Of a stretch of DNA of 64,000 bases, positions 7,821 through 16,238 are shown piece after piece. The DNA lies in contig JBMNFR010000006.1 in NCBI GenBank assembly GCA_050949415.1, forward strand, positions 310,001 to 374,000, written 5' to 3'. Position 1 is the stretch's first letter. Each line of letters opens with the position of its first letter. Made by a program: the position numbers and the translations under genes. This DNA comes from JAAZKI01 sp012799905. Lineage in GTDB: Bacteria; Verrucomicrobiota; Lentisphaeria; Oligosphaerales; Oligosphaeraceae. The notes under the pieces are model-generated. The model was not told the origin of the DNA and ran no database searches. It was given only the letters and a program-made list of their open reading frames with translations.

Positions 7821-7958
7821 AAAGTCCACTAAAGTCCACTTCTGTCCACGTCCACTGACCACTGACGTCCACTTCTGTCCACAGTCCATCGTCTACTAAC
7901 GTCCATTAACGTCCACTAAAGTCCATTGTCCATTGTCCATTGTCCATTGTCCACTAAA
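7821..7958. repeat. GTCCAC/GTCCATT short tandem repeat array
   Basis: A run of GTCCAY words spaced mainly 7 or 10 bp apart, ending in four perfect GTCCATT heptamers (7921-7948). Related GTCCAC/GTGGAC words occur at 5231, 3716-3750, 41151-41270, 44890-44935, 51377-51410 and 59249-59267. The rest of the gap up to umuC (7959-8082) holds the conserved upstream motif and an inverted repeat, listed separately. Confidence 0.9.
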
Positions 7959-7994
7959 GCGCTTCCCCCGGGGTGTCTGTTGCCGCAGCCTGGC

Positions 7995-8029
7995 GGAACT
8001 CCGAGTATCAATAAGTGACCGATTACCGC
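7995..8029 (+). promoter_or_regulatory. conserved upstream motif, copy 1 (before umuC)
   Basis: GGAACTCC, then GAGTATCAATAAGTGACCGA, then TTACCGC, 54 bases before the umuC start. Two other copies (41080-41111 and 59145-59175) share the core GTATCAATRASTGACCGA and the same orientation toward the downstream gene. On its far side lies the GTCCATT array. It may be a promoter, an operator or the end of a mobile repeat; the sequence alone does not decide. Confidence 0.6.
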
Positions 8030-8068
8030 AGCAGAACCAAACACCTGGGCAAGATGTTGTTTCTGCTG
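8029..8068 (+). promoter_or_regulatory. inverted repeat upstream of umuC
   Basis: CAGCAGAA at 8029-8036 is repeated in reverse complement as TTCTGCTG at 8061-8068, 14 bases before the umuC ATG. It could be an operator or a leader hairpin. It does not resemble the E. coli LexA box (CTG-N10-CAG). Confidence 0.4.
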
Positions 8069-8082
8069 AGTCGCCCTAAGTT

Positions 8083-9405
8083 ATGTATGGCCTAATTGAC
8101 TGCAACAATTTTTTTGTTTCCTGCGAGCGTGTTTTCGACTTGTCGCTGGTCGGTCGGCCGGTGGCTGTGTTGTCGAACAACGACGGGTGCGTCATCTCGC
8201 GCTCCAACGAGTTGAAGGCGCTTGGCGTGCCGATGGGCATGCCTTTTTTTCAGCTGCGGCCGATGGTTGAAGCGCATGGCATCCAAATCCGTTCCAGCAA
8301 TTATGAATTATATGCTGACATGTCCCGGCGAGTCATGGACGTCCTGGCCAGCCAAGTTCCCCTGGTAGAGCAATATTCCATTGACGAGGCCTTTCTGGAG
8401 CTGCGGCCGCAGCCCGGGTTTGACGTCGCCGCTTTCGGGTCGTCATTGCGGGAGCGCATCGGCAAGTGGGTCGGAATCCCGGTCAGCATCGGCTTTGCGA
8501 CGACGCGCACCCTGGCGAAAATCGCCAATCACATTGGCAAGAAGTCAGCGGCCGGCGTATTTGTCATGCCAGTTGACATCATGCCGGTGCTTTCCGAGCT
8601 TCCGGTCGAGGAGGTCTGGGGGGTTGGTCGGCGCAGTCGCGACAAGTTGCGTCGGCTTGGCATTTTGACGGCTGGGCAGCTGGCGTTGGCTGACCAGAAG
8701 GACTTGACCCGGAAATTCAATGTCTGCCTGGCTCGGACTGCCCTGGAGCTGCGGGGAATACCGGCGCTGGCGCCAGAGGACATGGAGAAGCCCGCCCAAA
8801 GCCTGACTTGCTCGCGGTCGTTTGGGCGGCCGGTCTTTGAGTTGGCGGAGCTTCGGGAGGCGATGGCGTACTACATCGCCACCGCGGCAGCGCAGCTGCG
8901 CCAGCAGAACCAGCTGGCCAGCGGCGCCAATGTCTTTTTCCAGTATGTTCTGAATGAGCCTGGCCGCGACCGTGATTTCGCCTGGGCGAACACCGGCGCC
9001 ACAGTTATGTTCGATCATCCGACTGCGGCAGACGGCGCTATGCTGGCCGCAATCAAGCCGGTTCTGGACTCCATATTCATCCCGAACCGGCGTTATCGGA
9101 AGGCCGGCATCATGTTCATCGGGCTGGAAAACGCCTCTACGCGGCAGCTGAACTTGTTTGTCGACCAGAAAGACCAGCGCCGCGACCGGCTGTATGACGC
9201 GGTTGACAAGATTAACAAGGAGTTTGGCCGCGGCTCTGTCTTCCATCTCGCCCAGGGCATCGAAAAACCATGGCTGATGCGGCGCGAGCACTTGTCGCCT
9301 TGCTTTACGACCAAATGGAGTGATATTTTAACGCTTCACCCCGGCTTGCGGGCTGACATCAGGAAATCCGGAACGAATCGTCCGGGACAAGGGACGGGGC
9401 AATGA
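8083..9405 (+). CDS. umuC: Y-family DNA polymerase V catalytic subunit UmuC
   Basis: Error-prone translesion polymerase of 440 residues, a little longer than E. coli UmuC (422). It opens MYGLIDCNNFFVSCERVF with the metal-binding Asp6, has SNNDGCVISRSNELK (31-45) and the catalytic YSIDEAF with Asp101 and Glu102, and ends in the UmuC-type C-terminal domain. It normally acts with cleaved UmuD on RecA filaments. Here umuD is not next to it but about 28 kb away at 37871. Its stop overlaps the start of a sigma-54 activator gene as ATGA (9402-9405), an unusual partner. Confidence 0.95.
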   Translation: MYGLIDCNNFFVSCERVFDLSLVGRPVAVLSNNDGCVISRSNELKALGVPMGMPFFQLRPMVEAHGIQIRSSNYELYADMSRRVMDVLASQVPLVEQYSIDEAFLELRPQPGFDVAAFGSSLRERIGKWVGIPVSIGFATTRTLAKIANHIGKKSAAGVFVMPVDIMPVLSELPVEEVWGVGRRSRDKLRRLGILTAGQLALADQKDLTRKFNVCLARTALELRGIPALAPEDMEKPAQSLTCSRSFGRPVFELAELREAMAYYIATAAAQLRQQNQLASGANVFFQYVLNEPGRDRDFAWANTGATVMFDHPTAADGAMLAAIKPVLDSIFIPNRRYRKAGIMFIGLENASTRQLNLFVDQKDQRRDRLYDAVDKINKEFGRGSVFHLAQGIEKPWLMRREHLSPCFTTKWSDILTLHPGLRADIRKSGTNRPGQGTGQ

Positions 9406-10814
9406 CGACAACTACGAAGGACACGGTTTTGCTCAGCAGCGGGTTTATTCCTGCTACTTTGGCGGCGGTGCGGCAACGTTGGCAGGTGATTGACATTCCC
9501 TGCCAGCGGGATGCTGCCAAGCATTTGCGCGGCATGGCTGAGCCGCCGCTGGCAGTCTGCATCGGCCGCGTCGCTCCGCAGAGCCGCGGCGACGACGACT
9601 TGAACGTCTGGGAGATGCTGCGGGAAGTCCAGGACGCCGCGCCGGGAGTGCCGGTCTTGATTTCGACTGGCGTCAATTCGCCCAAGCATATTGTCGAACT
9701 GGTGAAAGCTGGCGCGTTTGACTACGTTCTGGAGCCGCAATGCCGTACTGACCCGGTGGAAATCGACCGCTACACTGAGGATTTGCTGCTGGCGTTGCGG
9801 CGAGCCGTGGAGTGGCGTCGGCTGAGCATGGAGAACATCAGCCTTAAGCATGGGCTTTTGAGCGATGATCTGTCCGTGCCCATTCGCGGCGTTTCGCGAG
9901 CCATGAGCCAGGTGATGGAATTGGTTCGTAAAGTCGCCCCGACTTCGGCGACAGTTCTGATCACCGGCGAGTCCGGCACTGGCAAGGAGCTGGTCGCCCA
10001 CGCCATCCATGCCTTGTCCAAGCGCGCCCAGCATCCGTTCACCGCCTTGAACTGCGGGTCGTTTTCCGAGGCGCTGATCAGTTCCGAACTTTTGGGGCAT
10101 ACCCGGGGCGCCTTCACTGGCGCGGTGATGGACAGGGCTGGACTGATCCGGGAAGCCGGCGAAGGCACCTTGTTCCTGGATGAAATCGCGACCACCAAGC
10201 AGAATTTCCAGATTGTCCTGCTGCGGGTTCTGGAGCAGCGCGTGGCTCGCCCGGTCGGGGCTGGGGCGGAGTATCCTGTCGCTTGTCGGTTTATCGCTGC
10301 TGCCAATCGCGACCTTGGGCAGATGGCGGCGGAGGGGGAATTCCGGGAAGATTTGTTTTATCGCCTGAATATGTTCAACATCCACCTGCCGCCGCTGCGC
10401 GAACGCCGAGAAGATATTCCCGTGCTGACCAACTTTTTTCTTTTGCAGGCCAGCCAGGAATATGGCAAGGAGGTGAATGGCATCAGCGCTGAAGCGTTGC
10501 GGCAATTGGAGGAGGCGCCCTGGCCCGGCAATGTCCGCCAGCTGCGCAATGCTGTGGAACGGGCCGTCATCCTGGCCGAAGACCATATTCTTGACCAGCG
10601 CGACTTTGCATTGCCGCCGGCTGCCGTCACCAGCCATGGCGACCCGCCGGCGTTGCCGGACGTTGATTTCGACCAGGCCATGGCTGACTATGAGCGCCGG
10701 CTGCTGGCCGAGGCCATGCGCCAGGCTGACGGCAATGTGAGCGAAGCCGCCCGGCGCTTGGGCATTAAGCGGCCGCGGCTCTGCTATCGCTTGAAATTGC
10801 TGGGGCTCACCTAG
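9402..10814 (+). CDS. sigma-54 dependent transcriptional activator with degenerate receiver domain
   Basis: NtrC-class regulator of 470 residues. The N-terminal 135 residues resemble a response-regulator receiver, but the phospho-acceptor Asp position reads LAVCIGR and the usual K-P pair reads LEP (110-112), so it is probably not phosphorylated in the normal way. The AAA+ domain is intact: Walker A GESGTGKE (189-196), the sigma-54 contact loop GAFTGA (236-241) and Walker B GTLFLDEI (255-262). A Fis-type HTH lies near residues 445-468 (NVSEAARRLGIKRPRL). It is coupled to umuC by a 4-base overlap, so its production is tied to that of the polymerase. The target genes are unknown and no histidine kinase lies nearby. 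Confidence 0.9.
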   Translation: MTTTTKDTVLLSSGFIPATLAAVRQRWQVIDIPCQRDAAKHLRGMAEPPLAVCIGRVAPQSRGDDDLNVWEMLREVQDAAPGVPVLISTGVNSPKHIVELVKAGAFDYVLEPQCRTDPVEIDRYTEDLLLALRRAVEWRRLSMENISLKHGLLSDDLSVPIRGVSRAMSQVMELVRKVAPTSATVLITGESGTGKELVAHAIHALSKRAQHPFTALNCGSFSEALISSELLGHTRGAFTGAVMDRAGLIREAGEGTLFLDEIATTKQNFQIVLLRVLEQRVARPVGAGAEYPVACRFIAAANRDLGQMAAEGEFREDLFYRLNMFNIHLPPLRERREDIPVLTNFFLLQASQEYGKEVNGISAEALRQLEEAPWPGNVRQLRNAVERAVILAEDHILDQRDFALPPAAVTSHGDPPALPDVDFDQAMADYERRLLAEAMRQADGNVSEAARRLGIKRPRLCYRLKLLGLT

Positions 10815-10845
10815 CCCTAGCCGGAAGGCAGGACGTTGCAGTCGT

Positions 10846-12747
10846 CTACGGCACTTGCAAGGTTACCTTCACCCCGGTTTTGCTCGTGGTGATGATCGCT
10901 CCCGGGACTTTTAGCGGCGTGGCGCTGTCGGCCGGCGACGGCGGCAGCTGCATGTTGACCGTTGGGAAAGTTTCCTTGCCGATGGTCACTGTCATCTCGT
11001 AGGCGCCGATAAAGGCGTCTATAGGCGGCGCAGCGCCGGTGCCGTCGGTCTCAAGTTCCGCCACGGTTCGCCATTCCTCGTCCAGCAGTTTGAAGATGGT
11101 TTCGGTGGCTGGGCGCGGGGTGAAGTCGTTGCTGTAAAAGGCCATGCGCGGATTGAGGATAGCCGGAGCCCAGGGTTCGGCAAACGACACGCTGACCACG
11201 GCGGGATGCGAATAGAACAGCAGCAGATAGTCGCGCACCATGCTGGCTTGAATTTCGTCAGAGTCGGCGTTGACCGCGAAATTGGCGATGTGAATGGGCG
11301 CCTTGACCCGGGCGCTGAGTTGATCCAGGCGTTTTTCCATGGACTGCGGGCCGACGTCAAGCCGTTTCAGATTGGCGCCCAGGACGACCCCGTCGACTTG
11401 GACGCCGCTTTGTTGCAGCCATTCTGCCAGTTCGATGGTGTCGCGCAGCGGGACATCGGAGAGCGCGCTCAAGGCCTGGATATCGCTCAGCAGCAGACTA
11501 GCGGCAGGAGCGGCTGCCCGCGCCGTTGCAAAGACTTGGGAGATGCAGTCAACCCCGATGTAATTGTAGATTTCAAAGTATTCAATGGCGCCGTGGACGG
11601 TGTTCCATTCTGCGACCGCGTCCTTGTGCCGGGTGCAGATTTGGCTGACGTGGTCAAGCACGGCTTTGCTCAAGGCGTCGCGGTTGAGGTTGCGGCAGGC
11701 GTTAGGAGCGAATTTATAGGCGGGGATAAAGAGGGCATGGCCTCGCACCGGTCGGTTGGCGGCCTTGGCTGCCGCCAGCACTTCGGCGCTGATTTTCTGG
11801 CCCCAGGCAACGTAGTCTCGCCAGACCATAGCGTCGTAAAAAGTCACGAATTCAAACTGGGGGGTGTTCAGGATCAGGTCGCGGTAGCGCGCTAGACCGG
11901 CGGCATGCGGCTTGATCCGGGCTGCAAAGTCAGTGATTTGCGGGGCGGCCAGGGCGGCTGGCGCGAGCAAGGCGGCTGAGGCCTCAATGCCAAAGCGGAA
12001 CGGCTGGCCGGTCTGCCGGACGGCGATGCCGGCATTGGCGATTTTACGGCCTTTCTGAGATACTTCGACGGTCAGGGGAAAACGCCTGATTTTTTCCAGG
12101 CGGGCAGAGACGATGCCGCGCCAGTCCTTGTCATAGAAGTCGCCGCCAAGGACTGGGTTGACGTTGGTGACCAGGGTCTCGGGATTGACCCCGGCAGGAA
12201 CCATAATGGCGGAAAAGTTGCGCAGCTGGAGGATGCCGACGTTTTCGGCCAGGTGGAATGAGAAGGCCGTGGTCTGGGGCTGGAAAGTCTGGTGGACCGG
12301 CGCGGCCATTTGCACGCGCTGCCATTTTTCGGTCGGGGATTCGACGTGCAGGGAGAGCAGCTTGGGCCACGGTGAGCGCTCTTCCTGCCAATAGAAGTTG
12401 AACGAGTATCCCGGACTGATCTTGTATTCGAAGCTGATGTACATGGTGGTGGCTTTTTCCACCTCGGTGTCAATGCGTTGCAACAGCTCCATGTTCCAGG
12501 GTTTCGGCGAGGTATCGGTGACTCGGATGTTGAGAATGCCGATAGCGCCTTCCTCCTTGCCCTTGATGACCTTGAATGTCCCTAGGCCGCCGGCGCGCGG
12601 CTGCCAGAATTCCAAGGCGGAAGCCGGGTCGTTGAACGTGCCATTGCGGGCGACTTCCTGGCCTGGGGGCAGGGTGTCGACGGCGAGCAGGACTTGACTG
12701 AGAAGAAAGAGGGAAGTGGCGAGCAGCCTGTTTGAGAGCAGTCTCAT
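10846..12747 (-). CDS. secreted GH10-like glycoside hydrolase fold protein, catalytic motifs altered
   Basis: A protein of 633 residues with a signal peptide (MRLLSNRLLATSLFLLSQVLLA). A carbohydrate-binding-like beta domain covers about 30-190 (VARNGTFNDP, FNFYWQEERSPWPKL), and a TIM-barrel region of GH10 type covers about 240-570 (VRGHALFIPA, AEWNTVHGAIEYFEIYNYIG, VDGVVLGANLK). A C-terminal beta segment follows. In GH10 xylanases the acid/base Glu lies in a W-x-V-NE motif and the nucleophile in TELDI; the matching stretches here read WNTVHGAI and PIHIANFAV, so neither Glu is present. It may be a non-catalytic binding protein or a divergent enzyme. The Gfo/Idh gene lies upstream on the same strand. 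Confidence 0.7.
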   Translation of the reverse strand: MRLLSNRLLATSLFLLSQVLLAVDTLPPGQEVARNGTFNDPASALEFWQPRAGGLGTFKVIKGKEEGAIGILNIRVTDTSPKPWNMELLQRIDTEVEKATTMYISFEYKISPGYSFNFYWQEERSPWPKLLSLHVESPTEKWQRVQMAAPVHQTFQPQTTAFSFHLAENVGILQLRNFSAIMVPAGVNPETLVTNVNPVLGGDFYDKDWRGIVSARLEKIRRFPLTVEVSQKGRKIANAGIAVRQTGQPFRFGIEASAALLAPAALAAPQITDFAARIKPHAAGLARYRDLILNTPQFEFVTFYDAMVWRDYVAWGQKISAEVLAAAKAANRPVRGHALFIPAYKFAPNACRNLNRDALSKAVLDHVSQICTRHKDAVAEWNTVHGAIEYFEIYNYIGVDCISQVFATARAAAPAASLLLSDIQALSALSDVPLRDTIELAEWLQQSGVQVDGVVLGANLKRLDVGPQSMEKRLDQLSARVKAPIHIANFAVNADSDEIQASMVRDYLLLFYSHPAVVSVSFAEPWAPAILNPRMAFYSNDFTPRPATETIFKLLDEEWRTVAELETDGTGAAPPIDAFIGAYEMTVTIGKETFPTVNMQLPPSPADSATPLKVPGAIITTSKTGVKVTLQVP

Positions 12748-12869
12748 TGTCGTCGCCTCCTTGGGAGATGAATGCCGGTGCGACTCCGGCCGTCGGTCAA
12801 GCCGCTCCGGCCGGAGTCGGCATGCGCATGGCCGGCGCCGGAAAGCGTGTCGGTGCCGGCCGCTGTGAA

Positions 12870-13934
12870 TTAATAGTGCGGCACTTTGACGTCCTTGCCA
12901 GTGCGGGCTGATTCATAGATGGAGAGGATGAGGTCAACGGCTTTGCGGGCGGAATGGCCGTCAACGTAGGGTGCGCGGTCTTCTTTGATCGCTTGGATAA
13001 GGTCATGGACCAGGAACGTATGGCCTTCCATAGAGAGGGCCGTGGGGTCGTGCGTGATGCCGTCCTCGCTGGCTTCTTTAGCGAATTCGATGTTTTTGGC
13101 CATCTCATCGCTGCCGATAGGAGCGGTGGCCCACCTGGTGATGTTCTGGCCGGTCAGGCAGATGCTGCCATTGTCGCCATGCATTTCCCAGCGCCGGGTT
13201 TCACCGGGATTGCAGGAGGTCGTGGCGACGATGGCGCCAAAGGCGCCGTTGGTGAATTGCAGGTTGGCGACGCAGGTGTCTTCGACCTCAATGTCGCGCA
13301 CCAGGTGATTGGCGCGGGCAAAGACGCGGTCGACCTCGGCGCCGGTCATCCAGAGCAGTTGGTCAACGCCGTGCACGCCTTGGTTCATCAGGCAGCCGCC
13401 GCCGTCCAGCGCCCAGGTGCCGCGCCAGTCAGCGCTGGCGTAGTAGGCCCGGGAGCGGTAGTCCTTCAAATACGCGTCCGCCAACGTCATTTTGCCGAGG
13501 ATGCCCGTGGCGATGGCGTTTCTGACTTTGATGGTATTGGCATAGGTGCGCAGCTGGAAGACGCAGCCCATCTTTACTTTGGCCTTATCCACCGCATCGA
13601 TCATTTCGCTCATGCGGTCGCGTTTGATGTCCAGCGGTTTTTCACAGAGAATCGCCTTGCCGGCCTTTGCGGCCGCGATGACGCCGTCGCCGTGTATGCC
13701 AGACGGGGTGCAGACACAGACGATGTCAACAGCCGGGTCCTTGACTAAATCAAGGTAGTTTTTATAGAAGTTGGTGACGCCGCCGTGATCCATGCCGAAT
13801 TTGCGTCCCTTGGCCTCGTCGATATCGCAGACTGCGACTAGTTCCGCTTCCTGGTTTGCTTCAATCGCACGGATGTGGGCGCCGGCGATGTTGCCGCAGC
13901 CGATGATGCCAAAACCGAATTTGCCGTTTTTCAT
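12870..13934 (-). CDS. Gfo/Idh/MocA family oxidoreductase
   Basis: NAD(P)-dependent sugar or polyol dehydrogenase of 354 residues, usual length. A Rossmann motif GIIGCGNIAG is at 9-18 and the family EKP motif (CEKPLD) at about 97-102. The second domain carries GGCLMNQGVHGVDQLLWMTG, where the histidines commonly serve catalysis in this family. A good Shine-Dalgarno (AGGAGT) precedes the ATG. It is cytoplasmic and its substrate is unknown. Lentisphaerota and Planctomycetes carry many such genes for degrading unusual sugars, and the GH10-like gene 122 bases downstream fits that setting. Confidence 0.9.
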   Translation of the reverse strand: MKNGKFGFGIIGCGNIAGAHIRAIEANQEAELVAVCDIDEAKGRKFGMDHGGVTNFYKNYLDLVKDPAVDIVCVCTPSGIHGDGVIAAAKAGKAILCEKPLDIKRDRMSEMIDAVDKAKVKMGCVFQLRTYANTIKVRNAIATGILGKMTLADAYLKDYRSRAYYASADWRGTWALDGGGCLMNQGVHGVDQLLWMTGAEVDRVFARANHLVRDIEVEDTCVANLQFTNGAFGAIVATTSCNPGETRRWEMHGDNGSICLTGQNITRWATAPIGSDEMAKNIEFAKEASEDGITHDPTALSMEGHTFLVHDLIQAIKEDRAPYVDGHSARKAVDLILSIYESARTGKDVKVPHY

Positions 13935-13999
13935 GCCATACTCCTAAATTTAGTTGGTTGTGTTCCGAACCCGTTGTCGGTGGGAGGGAAAAAAGGTGG

Positions 14000-15001
14000 C
14001 TAATCTGAAGTCAGGGTCATAGTGACGATGATGCGCAGGCTGGAGGCATTGCTGCCGACGGTGCTCAGCGGCGGCATGCTCCGAATACCCGCAAAAAGAT
14101 TTCTGATGGAGTGGACGAGCACCTGGTTGTTATTGGCGCCAGCGTCGATGACGACGTTGGCGATGGCGCCATTGGCATAGACGGTGAATGACACTTCTAC
14201 TGGCCGCACCGGCGTAGAGCCTAGTTCGGAACGGGTCGGCTGCTCCCAGCGTTGGTACAAGTAGGGGCTGACGACCTTTTTCGCGTAGTTGCTTGATTCC
14301 TTGATCTGTTGGGGCGTATAATAGGATCTTTTTCCTGATGCTACGATCGAACCCGAACCCGAACCCGATCTTGAACCTGAACCCGAGCCCGAGGTTGCTG
14401 ATTCACCGGCGGCACGAAGCAGCTTTTTCTGCAATTCCTCCTTACTGGTGGCATTTCTGCGCCCGGAACGCTGGGTTGGCCGGGACGGTAGCCTCTTGAC
14501 TTCGGCTTCTTGCAGCCGTTCCTTTATACTTTTGATGGGCTTCGATGGCTTCGGCTCTGGCTTAGGAGTCGGCTTTGGAGGCGTTGGTTTGGGGGTCGGC
14601 TCCGGCGCGGCGATGACCTTGGGTTTGGGGGCAGGCGGTTTAGGCGGCTCCGGTTTGGGCGGCTCCGGTTTGGGCGGTTCCGGTTTGGGCGGCTCCGGTT
14701 TGGGCGGTTCCGGCTGCGGTGGTTCTGGCTGCGGTGGTTCCGGCTGCGGTGGTTCTGGCGATGGTGGTTCCGGTTGAGGTGGTTCTGGCGACGCCGGTTC
14801 TGATGCCGCCGGTCCTGGTTGTGACAGCCCTAATTCGCCGGGGAGGGCGGAAAGATTGACCAGTTCGACCTTAATGTGTTCCTTCGGCTCCAGAGGGCGC
14901 TGCGTCATCCCTAGGACGACGACAATGAGGGCAGCATGCAAGCCGACGCTGACGATAAACGCCAGCGTTCGAGAAATCCAGTGTTGATTCTGGTCATGCA
15001 T
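14000..15001 (-). CDS. tonB: TonB/TolA-type energy transducer with Pro-Glu-Pro-Lys repeat linker
   Basis: A protein of 333 residues with an N-terminal membrane anchor (about 12-32, LAFIVSVGLHAALIVVVLGM). A long periplasmic spacer is built from PEPPQ/PEPPK pentads (about 70-125, a 15-bp DNA minisatellite near 14640-14800), followed by a basic region and a Ser-Gly repeat (SGSGSGSRSGSGSGS). The C-terminal domain (VSPYLYQRWEQP...VEVSFTVYANGAIANVVI) is of TonB/TolA type. It transmits energy from the TolQ/TolR motor across the periplasm. It starts 8 bases after tolR, so it ends a three-gene operon. Confidence 0.87.
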   Translation of the reverse strand: MHDQNQHWISRTLAFIVSVGLHAALIVVVLGMTQRPLEPKEHIKVELVNLSALPGELGLSQPGPAASEPASPEPPQPEPPSPEPPQPEPPQPEPPQPEPPKPEPPKPEPPKPEPPKPEPPKPPAPKPKVIAAPEPTPKPTPPKPTPKPEPKPSKPIKSIKERLQEAEVKRLPSRPTQRSGRRNATSKEELQKKLLRAAGESATSGSGSGSRSGSGSGSIVASGKRSYYTPQQIKESSNYAKKVVSPYLYQRWEQPTRSELGSTPVRPVEVSFTVYANGAIANVVIDAGANNNQVLVHSIRNLFAGIRSMPPLSTVGSNASSLRIIVTMTLTSD

Positions 15002-15009
15002 ATCCTCGC

Positions 15010-15444
15010 CTACCTTAGTTGTTGGTCTTCCGCCTGGGTGATCAAGGAGGCGGAGTCCACATTGGCATGCCGTGCAGCGCGCAGGATGTCAATCACTTCG
15101 GAATATGGCCGGCTGCCGTCAGCCCGGATCATCACGGTCAGCTTTTCCCTGCTTTGGCGCATATTATTAAGGTAATTCGTCAAGTCGTGAAGCGCAACTA
15201 TATTTCCGTCAATCGTGATGACGCCATTCTTGTCAAATTGGATGACCAGCGGTTTGACGGCTTCTTCGGTGCTTACTTCGCCGTCCAGCTTTGGCGGGTT
15301 AGTGTCGACCACGGTGGAATATTCCAGGGCCGGCACCGTGATGACGAAGATAATCAGCAGCATGAACGTCAAGTCCATCAGCGGCGTCATGTCAATGGTC
15401 GCGGTTGATTTTTTGAAGGGTCGTCGTGAGGTGTTCGGAGGCAT
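15010..15444 (-). CDS. tolR: ExbD/TolR family protein
   Basis: A protein of 144 residues. A canonical N-terminal motif TIDMTPLMDLTFMLLIIFVI (about 16-35) includes the proton-carrying Asp in the membrane helix, and a periplasmic domain ending in a TolR-like fold (YSEVIDILRAARHANVDSASLITQ) follows. It forms the inner-membrane motor with the TolQ protein upstream (59-base gap) and drives the TonB/TolA-like protein downstream. It is closer to standard ExbD/TolR than the copy at 3902. Whether the set serves Tol-Pal or TonB transport cannot be told from the window. Confidence 0.92.
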   Translation of the reverse strand: MPPNTSRRPFKKSTATIDMTPLMDLTFMLLIIFVITVPALEYSTVVDTNPPKLDGEVSTEEAVKPLVIQFDKNGVITIDGNIVALHDLTNYLNNMRQSREKLTVMIRADGSRPYSEVIDILRAARHANVDSASLITQAEDQQLR

Positions 15445-15503
15445 AGGCTGCTCCTCGGCGAAAAAGGACGTTTAGGGAAGGCATGGCAAACGCGCTGGCA
15501 GGG

Positions 15504-16238
15504 TCAGCCTTCGGCCGTGGCCGAAGCCGGGGCATTCTCTCTCGCAATCGGTTTGGTGATCGGCTGTACGGTTTCCTCAAGTTGCAAGCTGGCGATGAAG
15601 TCAGTGACGAAGTTATCCATCTCCAGGCACGTTTTCTCCACCAAGTTATTATATAGGTTATTGGCGACGAGGGACGGGATCGCGACGAGCAAGCCGGCGA
15701 CGGTGGTGAGCAGGGCGCCGCTGATGCCCGGGGCGATGGCGCTCAGGTCAACCCGTCCGTGCAGGGAAATGGCGATGAAGGTCGCCATAACGCCCCAGAC
15801 CGTGCCGAACAAGCCCAGGAACGGCGACACCGTGACAAGGGTGCCGAGGATGCCCAGGTCGCTTTCCAACACGACAATCTGCTGGTTGACTTGGCTGTTC
15901 ATCGTGCTGCGGATTTTTTCGATTTCTTTTTCACTGAGGAGGCGGGGCAGTCGGCAGTGGCGGTAAAAAAGGGACTGGCTTTCCTTGTTGATGTGGCAGA
16001 TGTCAAACAACTCGTTGATGCCGGCGGCGCAGATAGCCTTCAGCGGGCCGGACAGTTCGGCCAGTTGCTGCCCCATGCCGATCGGCGATTTGACGCGGGC
16101 GTAGACTCGGGAGAATTTGCGGCAACTGGCGCGCATCCGCAGCATGTCACAGGCTTTGCTGAAAATGATCATCCACGCCCAGGCGCTGAATATCGCCAAG
16201 ACCACGACAATGACTTTCCCGACCGAGTCGCTTTGCAT
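15504..16238 (-). CDS. tolQ: TolQ/ExbB family proton channel
   Basis: An inner-membrane protein of 244 residues with three hydrophobic segments: about 8-28 (VIVVVLAIFSAWAWMIIF), about 125-150 (LVTVSPFLGLFGTVWGVMATF) and about 168-190 (ISGALLTTVAGLLVAIPSLVA). The FLGLFGTVWG and TTVAGLLVAIP motifs are diagnostic of TolQ/ExbB. It is the first gene of the tolQ-tolR-tonB operon. A hydrophilic C-terminal tail rich in Pro/Ala/Glu follows. The promoter should lie in the 396-base gap upstream. Confidence 0.92.
   Translation of the reverse strand: MQSDSVGKVIVVVLAIFSAWAWMIIFSKACDMLRMRASCRKFSRVYARVKSPIGMGQQLAELSGPLKAICAAGINELFDICHINKESQSLFYRHCRLPRLLSEKEIEKIRSTMNSQVNQQIVVLESDLGILGTLVTVSPFLGLFGTVWGVMATFIAISLHGRVDLSAIAPGISGALLTTVAGLLVAIPSLVANNLYNNLVEKTCLEMDNFVTDFIASLQLEETVQPITKPIARENAPASATAEG

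Noticed and set aside
8029..8068. LexA box upstream of umuC
   Set aside because: The inverted repeat CAGCAGAA/TTCTGCTG does not match known LexA boxes (CTG-N10-CAG or GAAC-N4-GTTC), so it is left as an unassigned inverted repeat.
9336..10637. A 433-residue minus-strand frame opposite the sigma-54 activator
   Set aside because: The plus-strand protein has all AAA+ motifs; the minus frame shows no domain.
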